From Callorhinus ursinus (lineage: Eukaryota > Chordata > Mammalia > Carnivora > Otariidae), in NCBI RefSeq assembly GCF_003265705.1, contig NW_020312785.1, positions 127,446,348 through 127,510,347 of the forward strand: a DNA stretch of 64,000 bases. Direction: 5' to 3'. This document shows, piece after piece, positions 23,765-32,895 of the stretch. A model generated the notes under the pieces. It saw nothing but the letters and a program-made list of their open reading frames with translations. It ran no database searches and was not told where the DNA came from. A program made the position numbers and the translations under genes. Each line of letters opens with the position of its first letter. Within the stretch, counting starts at the first letter, position 1.

Positions 23765-24288
23765 AATAATATGTTCATAAATTCTTTGATACCCCTCTCT
23801 TCAAAAGGCAGAATGTAATTACTCTCTTCTTGATTTTGGGCTAAACTTAGGGATTCACTCCTAATAAATAAAATATGTTAGAAATGATGGTGCCTGACTT
23901 CCAAGATGAGTCACAAAAGGCATTGTGACTCCCTTTCTTTCTCTTGGATCTCTCATTATGTTCAGTCAGCTGCCATACTGTGGGGACAGTAAATAAGCCT
24001 TATAGAGATACCACTGTGGCAAGAAACTAAGCCTTCTGCCAACAACTGATACTAACTTGCTAGCATATAAGTCACCTTGGAAATGGATCTACCAGCCCTA
24101 CTCAAGCTTTCAGATAACTGCAGCCCTGGCTAACATTCTGACTATAATCTCATAAGAGATCTTGAACTAAAACCAGGCAACTAAGCCCCGTTCCTGCCGC
24201 CTAGAAACTGCAACATAATAAATCTTTAATGTTTTAAACCATTAAATTTGGGAGTAATTTGTTACAATGCAATCAATAACTAATAATG
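23765..24288 (+). mobile_element. Ancient LTR-like retrotransposon relic
   Basis: Follows a mammal-wide interspersed pattern: 'ttctttgatacccctctct' near the start, 'cttgattttgggctaaactt', 'cctactcaagctttcagataactgcagccctggc', 'ctcataagagatcttgaac', then a polyadenylation signal 'aataaat' near 24217 and the end 'ggagtaatttgttacaatgcaatcaataactaata'. I think it is a MaLR/ERVL-class LTR but cannot fix the family from memory. Confidence 0.55.
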
Positions 24289-24790
24289 TTGTCATGTTGA
24301 AGTGAAAAGTAGCGTCACAGAACTCATAAAACACCATTATTGGAGTGAGCCATATGAAATCACTGTTTCTGTAAGTCATAGATCAGCCATTCCATGTGGT
24401 TCAACCTATTGGACAGGAGCTCTACCAACTTGTTTCATTCCTGATTTGGACTGGACTTCAATCTCTCAGGACACATTGTTCAATGTGTTTGTCATTTTCT
24501 AAATTACAGTCACATGGTAAAATAGTCAGGACTTTCTGGCACAATGTTCTGATACAAGAGTTGGAAACCAATTATTTGTGGATTACCTCTTAGTTTAGAC
24601 ATGTAAAAGATAATTACTAGCAAATGATCATTCTCTCTTGCAAAAGGTATTTTGGGTTTTAAACTTGGAACAAATATTTGAATAAATGATAAAATATGTT
24701 TCAAATATCTTACACAATCCTAAGTACCAAGTCATTTTCTTCTGATCCTTAGAGGCACTGGTTGTTCTTAGAGCAACAGGTTTTCTTTGC
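24289..24790. other. Unassigned intergenic DNA
   Basis: Two overlapping short open frames on the + strand have no recognisable product. Confidence 0.4.
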
Positions 24791-24794
24791 ATTA

Positions 24795-24985
24795 AAACAA
24801 ACTGAGGGTTCTAGAGGGGAGGGGGGGAGGGGGATGGGTTAGCCTGGTGATGGGTATTGAGGAGGGCACGTTCTGCATGGAGCACTGGGTGTTATGAACA
24901 AACAATGAATCATGGAACACTGCACCAAAAACTAATGATGTAATATATGGTGATTAACATAACAATAAAAAAAATAAAAAAAAAC
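24795..24985 (+). mobile_element. LINE-1 3' UTR end, severely truncated
   Basis: Begins 'aaacaaactgagggttctag' and runs through 'gcactgggtgttatgaac' and 'tggtgattaacataaca' to an A-rich tail. No convincing TSD found. Confidence 0.9.
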
Positions 24986-25061
24986 ACACAAACACAAAAC
25001 CTCAGTCTGTAAGTATGTAATTACCTTAGAGTGCTAGTGCTCTCCTGATTTTAATCCCATT

Positions 25062-25077
25062 AAGATGCCTCAGCTGA
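25062..25077. repeat. Target-site duplication, left copy
   Basis: 'aagatgcctcagctga', identical to 25327-25342. Confidence 0.96.
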
Positions 25078-25326
25078 TGAGACTATGGACTCAGAAACAA
25101 ACTGAGGGTTCTAGAGGGGAGGGGGGGTAGGGGGATTGTTTAGTTCGGTGATGGGCATTAAAGAGGGCACGTATTGAATGGAGCACTGGGTGTTATAAGC
25201 AAACAATGAATCATGGAATGCTACATCAAAACTAATGATGTAATGTATGGTGATTAACATAACATAATAAAATAAAAAAATTAAAAATAAAAATAAAAAC
25301 ACGATGGTTTATATATCTTAAAAAAA
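25078..25326 (+). mobile_element. LINE-1 3' UTR insert with short 3' transduction
   Basis: A 249-bp insert flanked by perfect 16-bp duplications. It holds the last part of the L1 3' UTR to its A-rich end near 25299, then 20 bases not belonging to L1 (25300-25319), then a second run of nine A (25320-25328, its last two A shared with the TSD). The two-tail structure is what read-through of the L1 polyadenylation signal leaves behind. Confidence 0.93.
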
Positions 25327-25342
25327 AAGATGCCTCAGCTGA

Positions 25343-27345
25343 CCCAGGTAAAACAAAAATTAGCCTTTTGATAACTTACTTTTTTTGACACAGCCTTTGC
25401 CATTTACTCATTTCTATTGACAGAATATATCAAGCTGTTGAGTGAGAATTTATTTCTACTTCTAGACTCCCTAGAGCTTTCACATCTGTGCTTGATTTAA
25501 TGCAAAGCTTTATGTGTAGCCTTTCCAGCACCAGATCACAACAATTTCTCATTTATCGTTTTCATTTTCAGCTTTAATTGAAGACAAATCTTAAATGGGA
25601 AGTTATAAAAATTGGTCAATAATTTACCCTGACTCCAGATGCAAAATTCTGCTATTACTTTAAAAAAGTTTTCTTCAATTACCTGTCTTAAGAGTTTGTA
25701 GGGATGTGTCATATATGAATAACCGTCATGGGGTATTTATTTTCTTTGAAAAAAAGAATTCCTGAGCTAAAATTCCATGATTGCTAATGAAATTACTCTA
25801 TCATCTTTGGGATCTATTGACAGAGGAACAGATAGGGTTCTTCTCATGATTCTAACAAAGGTTTGGCCAACACCAGTGATTAATTGGAAGCAACAAGGAA
25901 ATCTTCACAAATTTAAAATTAGAAATCATATTTCATTTTGTATATTACCAGAGCATGAACTTACCTAACTTCCTGGTAAGAGCTGATAATGTTAACTGTG
26001 CCTTTTTCTGGATAAGAAGATTAAAAATTGATTTTTATTTTCGTTTCTGTTTATTTATATTCCTTAGCATTAATTTTAAGAATTCTTGTGTATTTCTACT
26101 CTATTCTATTATATAAATAGGCAATTATTAGAGATCATATTTATACTTAATATATAATTTATGTACTATAAATGATCGTGTAAACACAGTAACTCTGGCA
26201 CACTGATACTAGAAATAATATATAAAATTACCAATTGACTCAAATGTAAGTATAAAATCTTATTGAGTCTTTTTCTTATTTTATTTTTAGAGAGCTCAGC
26301 CTATCTCTACATCCTCTAACAGAGAAAGATTATGAGCTGAAACACCTATTGCTACCCACATGGGGAAATTCTGAGCTTCTTAAACCATTGGCAAATAATG
26401 TGTACAGCTTGAACTTCCTTTGACAACAGAATGCTACATTAAAGGACAACAAATCTTCTGGCAATAACTCAAATTTAACAGGTTACTATAGCAAATCTAT
26501 CTTTCTAAACAACCAGTGTGTGATCCCACAACAGTATCAACAGTGCACTGTACTGAGAATTAGAATGCTTATATTAAAGCTGCTAATTTGCAGTGGGTTT
26601 TATGGAGGTATAATTTTCCATTGAAAATGTAAACTTCTCTGTACAAAAACACTTGAATAATTATGAAAATGTAAGTAAATCCTTTGCAAAAGTAATTATG
26701 GTGAGGGAGACTTTCCTTTGCCTTCAGTGTTTTATGAGTGTATTTGGTTCCATAACCAAACTAATTAAAATGTTGCAAGACACACTGAAATGCTGGCATT
26801 TTAGATGGAAAGCAGTTGTACTCCTGGCAAAGACTGTTTCATGTTTCTAAGGAATTCTGAAATTGTAGTTATAAACTATTCAGTCCAGCAAACTGAAAAC
26901 AAGAGCCAAAATCATGCTCTCAGCTTTCAGATCTGTAGCCACATGCCACCACAAAGCCGTGAATTTTCTAAGTATAAAATGGGACAAAAAAACACATTTG
27001 TTTTGTTAGAAAACATTTGGAGAAGGGGGTGATAAAAGACTGTAGTATTTATATAATTAAAATAAGAAAAAAATAATTTGGAAGTCATAAAATTGTTTTA
27101 AGTTGATTATTTCCATGATTTAAAAATGATTAGCCAAATGGCTGGCAAATAATGTTTCCACCACAAATAGGAATGCTCTAGCATGAAAGCTAATAAGATG
27201 GAGAACTGTGTTATGGTACAGTCTCAAGAGCAGATACTTTACTTGAGAGCCCTGGATGTATAAAGCAGCTGCACAGTGATTATCAGGAGTACTGCATGCA
27301 ACAGACTGCATTTGGAATTTGATATCCATCTTCTTCACTTTGGCC
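25343..27345. other. Unassigned intergenic DNA
   Basis: AT-rich; no gene, RNA or assignable repeat recognised in 2 kb. Confidence 0.4.
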
Positions 27346-27420
27346 AGTCCTACTTTGGGCAAGATTTATTGAGTTGCTACTTTGTACCAATCACAGAGGT
27401 AGGAAGGGGAGTGCCAGTAC
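27346..27420 (-). repeat. L2 fragment (possible)
   Basis: 'ttattgagttgctactttgtaccaatcacagaggtagg' fits the reverse L2 3' end pattern. Confidence 0.4.
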
Positions 27421-27479
27421 TAAGAAGTCTAGTATGGTGTCTGTCTGCATGGATTTACAGTGCAATCCCTTAAGAAGGC

Positions 27480-27718
27480 AGTTTAGTGTGTTAGTGATTT
27501 ATGGACTCTGGGGCCAGACCACATGGGCTTAAATCGCACTTGTCCACTAATTATCTGTGTGATATTGGACAAATTAATCTGTCCAGTATGCTCATCTGTG
27601 GAATAAGAATTATAACAATCCTACCTCATGTAGTTGTTATGAAAATTAAATGAGTTAGCCTACGTATAAATGCGTAATTCCTGGCAGTCAGTATTATATA
27701 GGTTATTTGCTATCATCT
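27480..27718 (+). repeat. MIR
   Basis: Near full-length MIR: 'gactctggggccagaccacatggg', 'ctaattatctgtgtgatattgg', 'atgctcatctgtggaataag', 'cctacctcatgtagttgttatg' and 'aaattaaatgagttag'. Confidence 0.88.
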
Positions 27719-28019
27719 TATCTCACTCCAACTCAGCAGTGCTATAAATATTTCCTACTAGATAACATAATAGCTAATTTTACAGAAGGTAGATATCCAG
27801 TAATAGTCAAAGATCAGAAAAAGCCTCTAGAAGGCAGAGCTGTGGGCATCTAAAGCCTTTACTATGTGCTCTGCTTGCAAAATATAAGGATACAGTAGGG
27901 CTATTACAAACAAGCTCATGTTAAATATGACAGAAAGCATACAAATGACATCTGAGAGCAGTAGAACTATTTTTATGAAATAGAAGAAAAACAGCAGTTT
28001 AAAATTAAATCATCATCAT

Positions 28020-28262
28020 CCATCACAGCTTACCCCTTCTAGATGCCAGGTACTAAATAAACTCTTTAAATGCTTTCCCAATGAACCCTGAAAGCAACCT
28101 TGTAGAACAAGCACTATTTTTTTTTCCCATCTTACAAGTGTAGAGGCTGAAGCTCAGATAACGTCATTAAGTTTTCCCAGGCTATACAGATAGTGATGAA
28201 GATATGACAAGAACTCAGGTCTCTCTGTGTCTAAAGTGTATGTTATTATACTCTATTGCAAT
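28020..28262 (-). repeat. MIR, minus strand
   Basis: + strand has 'cccatcttacaagtgtagaggctgaagctcagata', 'caggctatacagatagtgatg' and 'gaactcaggtctctctgtgtc', the reverse MIR order. Confidence 0.8.
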
Positions 28263-28284
28263 CCTTATCATATTATGAGCATGT

Positions 28285-28740
28285 TGCCATGTCATTAAAT
28301 GTTCTATACAAACATGTTTTCTAATGGCTGCAAAGTATTCTAGTGTATGTCTGTACCATTATTTATTTACCCCTTTCTGTCCTGTCAAATATTTAGGTTG
28401 TTTCTAGTCCCTGAGGTATTGTATATCATTTGCAATACAAATCTGCCTTACAAGTTTTTGTGTACATTTGATTAGTTTCTTAGTATAGATTCCAAGAAGT
28501 GAAGTCACCAGGCTAAAGGATGTGAACATTTATAAAACCCTTAATATAAATTGTCAAATTGCCCCACCAGCAATGTGATAGCAATTTGCTCTCCCTTCCA
28601 TAATTTTAGAGCTTGCTCATTTCACTGCATCCTTGCCAATCCTGAATGTTAGCAATATATCTTTTTCTAAAAGTTTCTTATCAGATTTCTAAGTCTCCTA
28701 TTGATGTAATTTGTATTTTCATTTCCACTGGGTGCTTGGA
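28285..28740 (-). mobile_element. Ancient L1M ORF2 fragment
   Basis: + strand shows the reverse of the old L1 ORF2 C-terminal region: 'aatggctgcaaagtattctagtgtatg', 'ttaggttgtttctagtc', 'agattccaagaagtgaagtcacc', 'caaattgccccaccagcaatg'. Confidence 0.7.
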
Positions 28741-28789
28741 GAGAAAAGTACCATTTATTGAAAATAAAACATGTGGACAATACTTCAAC

Positions 28790-29105
28790 ATTGACTCATA
28801 TCTATCTTTACCCCTCATGCTTCTCCTTGCATTCAATCTTTACTTTTCCCTTCACAGAATTTCCTAAAACTCCAAGTCCCAATTTATTGTCACAATGTTT
28901 GGGAAGTTTTCCCTACATCTCTAGACAAAGTTTGTTACTTTCTCTGACCTATGAACATGACTTATGCTATCATTTATTCCATTAGAGTGAAATTATGATT
29001 TACTTTTCTCTTGTCTCTTCCAGATTATGAGCTACTGAAGAAGATCTTATGACTTATTAGATCCCCAGGACCGAACAGATAGTCAAAATTCTTAAGCAAA
29101 TTTAA
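28790..29105 (+). repeat. L2 fragment
   Basis: 'ttccagattatgagctactgaagaagatc' and 'agatccccaggaccgaacagatagtc' fit the L2 3' end pattern; the left part is weaker. Confidence 0.5.
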
Positions 29106-29164
29106 TTAGCACTTGCCACAAAAGCACAATGACTCTAGATTTCATTTAAATTTTCATTGTTTCC

Positions 29165-29285
29165 TTAAATTATGGATTTACTCATCAATCAATAGTGTAC
29201 TTGATTACCTGCTATGGGACAGTATAAAAACTGAATAAAGGCATATAGTCGAATTACCTTGTTCTAAAAGAACTTGTTCTATAAA
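29165..29285 (-). repeat. L2 fragment (possible)
   Basis: 'tacttgattacctgctatgggacagtataaaaactg' resembles the reverse L2 3' end. Confidence 0.4.
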
Positions 29286-29343
29286 AAAGTGAAAATCAGC
29301 CTTGCTGATTGGTTGGAGTTAAGGACTTAGACATCATAGCAAT

Positions 29344-29665
29344 GTCTGCTCTCTATCTTGTACTTACTATGTACACTTACTGTATGCCCTACTCTTTGCA
29401 GGACACGTGTGTGTGTGTGTGTCTGAGAATGTGTGTGTGTATGTATATATTTGTATATATGTATATATACATATACATATATACAGTGTGTGTATATATA
29501 TTTTTTATTTAACTTTTAAACAGTCATGTTACTTACCTGCTATAATTTTCATTTAATAAACAAGAACACTGTGAGATATATTAGTTAACAGTTCCAAGGT
29601 TAAAGACTAATGGCAGAGCCATATTTGAATATTAGTCAGAGTGACGCCATAGATTGTGCTTCTGC
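29344..29665 (-). repeat. MIR relic split by a microsatellite
   Basis: 'cttactatgtacacttactgtatgccctactc' on the left and 'tccaaggttaaagactaatggcagagccatatttgaat' on the right fit reverse MIR, with the TG/TA tract in between. Confidence 0.5.
29405..29502. repeat. (GT)n/(TA)n compound microsatellite
   Basis: Two GT runs followed by alternating TA/CA sequence, a potential Z-DNA or cruciform-prone tract. Confidence 0.93.
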
Positions 29666-29701
29666 CTTCCAATAATATAACGTAGTTAAAGAATTTAATG
29701 A

Positions 29702-29907
29702 GGGGGTACCTGGGTGGCTCGGATGGTTAAGCATCTGTCTTTGGCTCAGGTCATGATCTCCAGCTCCTGAGATCGACCCCCACATCAGGTTCCCAGCTCA
29801 GTGGGGAGTCTGCTTCTCCCTCTCCCTCTGCCTCTCCCCCTGCTTGTGCTCTCTTTATTTCTCTCTCAAATAAATAAATAAATAAATAAATAAATATTTT
29901 TAAAAAA
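29702..29907 (+). mobile_element. CAN-SINE
   Basis: Head 'gggggtacctgggtggctc', box-B-like 'gatcgacccc', long CT-rich middle, then (AAAT)n at about 29868-29895. Flanking 'tttaatgag' is repeated at both sides (29694-29702 and near 29911), a short degraded TSD. Confidence 0.93.
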
Positions 29908-30740
29908 TTATTTAATGAGAATACTGATAAAAACAGCAGGTGCAAGGATGTTGGTGATGTCCAATTGTTTCTCTTCATTTTGAAGAACTATTCTCACGAT
30001 GTATTGAAATCAAACTAGCAATGTTAAATATTCTCATTTCATATGCTTAGACTGTATTACAACTTGTTCTTGTAAAATTCAAATATTGCAGGAAGAAGAA
30101 AAAACAACTTTGTCTTGTTTTAGGTATCTTTTCAGATGGATGCAACAACAGTGAAGATATCAAATAAACTTCACAGAAATTATTTGTCAGTGAAACTCTC
30201 AGAAGATATCTTTGCTCTGGAGCATTTTAATGCGATGTAATGCCTTTGGTTTTTTATTGATAAAAACGACAACCAAACCACAAGGGAAATTCTATAACTC
30301 ACTGAGCTTGATGTGTATGGCTGGACTTCTACATCGTTAAAATAAAACCCAGAAAGAGTATGTTCATTAATAGCAGATAAAACTTAAGAGGTATGGCAAC
30401 GCCTTTTTAAAAACTCAACCTATTCTTTTTCAAGGCATATATTTCAAAAAAATTCTTTGTCAAGGGGTACATACTGCAAAAGAAATCCTTTTTCAAGGAG
30501 CATACATTGCAAAATAAAGTTTCTGCTGTTATATAATTGTATAAATTAGCACAAGAACTCTTCAGAAAGTACAAATGAGAGGTCATGCAACGGAACCCTT
30601 TGGCAGTCTGTTCAAGCCTACGTATGTCTAATGATGGTTTAAATACCTAAAATAAAATATTAAGGTACAAATAATTACAAAGCAAACCAATTACATTAAA
30701 ATGTTGTTATCAAATAATTTAAAAAATGTGATATGGTCAT
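29908..30740. other. Unassigned intergenic DNA with a small local repeat
   Basis: The motif 'tttttcaagg' plus 'catay-ttgcaaaa' recurs three times at about 30427, 30456 and 30488 at ~30-base spacing, a degenerate local tandem array. No gene seen. Confidence 0.45.
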
Positions 30741-30753
30741 ATATGTTCTTTCT

Positions 30754-30913
30754 TTTTTTTTTAAGATTTTACTTATTTGTCAGAGAGAGCAAGAACACAA
30801 GCAGGGGAGTGGCAGGCAGAGAGAGAAGCTGGCTCCCCGCTGAGCAGGTTCCCTGGGATCATGACCTGAGCTGAAGGCAGATGCTTAACGAACTGAGCCA
30901 CCCAGGAGTCCCA
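30754..30913 (-). mobile_element. CAN-SINE, minus strand, internally shortened
   Basis: Poly-T, 'aagattttacttatttgtcagagagagc', then 'ctgagcaggttccctgggatcatgacctgag' (missing part of the box region) to 'gagccacccaggagtccc'. Flanks 'atatgttctttct' and 'atatgtgttctttct' are near-duplicates. Confidence 0.92.
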
Positions 30914-31279
30914 ATATGTGTTCTTTCTTATTAATACATTAAATAACAGATTTCTCAGTAGGTCTAATGATGATTGTTATTTCAAGGTGGCCATAAGTAT
31001 AAATAAGTCAGGTTAACTGCAACAACAACAGATTTCTATTATGTCTATTGGTGACAAAGTCACAGGAGTTGCCAATAGTAATAAGGTTTGTCATCTACAT
31101 TTGTAATTGAAAGAAATGCTATATTTCCTCTAGAGGAAATAAAACTAAATATAACCAAAAATAAAGATGTGATTTTTAAAATTTCTAATCACACAGGTGC
31201 TCACCACCCCCCACCAAACAAGAGCAAAAACATACACAAACAAAAAAACTATTGGAGTCTATCTACAGACTCCAAGTTC

Positions 31280-31293
31280 AGAACTTCTATATT
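31280..31293. repeat. TSD of the U6 retropseudogene, left
   Basis: 'agaacttctatatt', identical to 31411-31424. Confidence 0.95.
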
Positions 31294-31294
31294 T

Positions 31295-31399
31295 GTGCTC
31301 ACTTTGGCAGCACGTATACTAAGACTGGAATGATACAGAGAAGATTAGTATGGCCCCCATGCAAGGATGACACACAAATTCATGAAGCATTCCATATTT
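31295..31399 (+). pseudogene. U6 snRNA retropseudogene
   Basis: About 105 bases align end to end with U6 spliceosomal snRNA: start 'gtgctcactttggcagcac', the conserved 'acagaga' box within 'gatacagagaagattag', 'caaggatgacac', and the 3' end 'gaagcattccatattt'. Roughly a dozen substitutions, many at former CpG sites (for example 'cgcttcgg' reads 'cactttgg'). A short A-rich tail (31400-31410) and a perfect 14-bp duplication 'agaacttctatatt' (31280-31293 and 31411-31424) show that it was inserted by L1 machinery. No TATA or PSE-like promoter is visible upstream, so it is very unlikely to be transcribed by Pol III from its own promoter. Confidence 0.96.
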
Positions 31400-31410
31400 A
31401 AAAAAAATAA

Positions 31411-31424
31411 AGAACTTCTATATT
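31411..31424. repeat. TSD of the U6 retropseudogene, right
   Basis: 'agaacttctatatt', follows the A-rich tail directly. Confidence 0.95.
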
Positions 31425-31584
31425 AATGTGTTTCTATTTTAAAATACAATTTGCCATTTTCTTGAAAACTTAAAATTCTGATCACATGAAAGAGAAAAAA
31501 GTTGAAAGAGAAATTAACTATGAAATGCAAATACATTATCACAAGGAAAAAATTTTTTTTCTATATTTTGTATCTATATAAGAT

Positions 31585-31712
31585 AATGGATATTAACTAA
31601 ACTCACTGTCGTAATCATTTCGTAATATATGTAAGTCAAGTCATTTACCCCACACCTTAAACATACAGAATGCTGTATGTTAATTATATTTCAATAAAAC
31701 TGAAAGAGAAAT
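31585..31712 (+). mobile_element. L1MA-type 3' end
   Basis: 'ggatattaactaaactcactg', 'cgtaatcatttcgtaatatat' and 'ttaattatatttcaataaaact' are the last ~130 bases of an L1MA-like 3' UTR. Confidence 0.75.
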
Positions 31713-32241
31713 AAGTACAAACTTATAGGCACACTTGTATATCAGGAAACTAAATAAACAAGTATGGAAATGAAATTGTTGTCTAGATCAGTCATATTTC
31801 ATTGATCTTAGTGACTATAAGAAGTCCAAAGATGTTAGTAAAATTTTGTTGTTTTAAATTTTACAGCATGTTGCCAAGAACATCATATTATTTTCCTTTT
31901 TTTTTTCTTTTGCCTGCCAGAGTCACACATTTCTCTCTCTACCCACCCACTCCTTTATAGACTGTATTTTTTGCAGGAATAGTCACATTTAAATAAAATC
32001 TTTGGATTAACAATAATCACAGTTTAAAAGAAATGCTATTCCTCTGATGGTTTTATTAAGAGGTGAACTTTAAATAACATTGTCTTAATCTCTCAGGAAA
32101 TCGAAATTTAGATTTGTGGTTTGGCAGCAGACCCTATCGCTATTCATGCACAGTGATGCCAAAGTTAAGGCCATGGTTAATTACTGAAACAGGCAGAATT
32201 CATCTCTTTTTTTTTTTTAAACAGAAATATGAATGAATCTG
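31713..32241. other. Unassigned intergenic DNA
   Basis: No gene recognised; poly-T tracts at 31897-31905 and 32208-32218. Confidence 0.4.
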
Positions 32242-32259
32242 CCAATCCTCCTTACTCTT
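32242..32259. repeat. Target-site duplication, left copy
   Basis: 'ccaatcctccttactctt', identical to 34888-34905. Confidence 0.97.
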
Positions 32260-32716
32260 TTTTTGGGGGCATTTTTAAAATTTTATTGTTATGTTAATCA
32301 CCATACATTACATCATTAGTTTTTGATGTAGTGTTCCATGATTCATTGTTTACATATAACACCCAGTGTTCCATTCAATACGTGCCCTCTTTAATACCCA
32401 TCACCAGGCTAACCCATCCCTCCATGCCCCTCCCCTCTAGAACCCTCAGTTTGTTTCTGAGTCCATAGTCTCTCATGGTTCTTCTCTCCCTCCAATTTCC
32501 CCCCCCTTCATTTTTCCCTTCCTACTATCTTCTTTTTTTTTAACATATAATGTATTATTTGTTTCAGAGGTACAGGTCTGTGATTCAACAGTCTTACAAT
32601 ATTCACAGCACTCACCATAGCACATACCTTCCCCAGTGTCTATCACCCAGCCACCCCATCCCTCCCACCCCCCACCACTCCAGGAACTCCGTTTGTTTCC
32701 TGAGATTAAGAATTTC

Positions 32717-32864
32717 TCATATCAGTGAGATCATATGATACATGTCTTTCTCTGATTGACTTAATTCGCTTAGCATAATACCCTCTAGTTCCATCTAGGT
32801 CATTGCAAATGGAAAGATTTCATGTTTTTTTGATGGCTGCATAATATTCCATTGTGTGTGTGTG

Positions 32865-32895
<31 letters not shown>

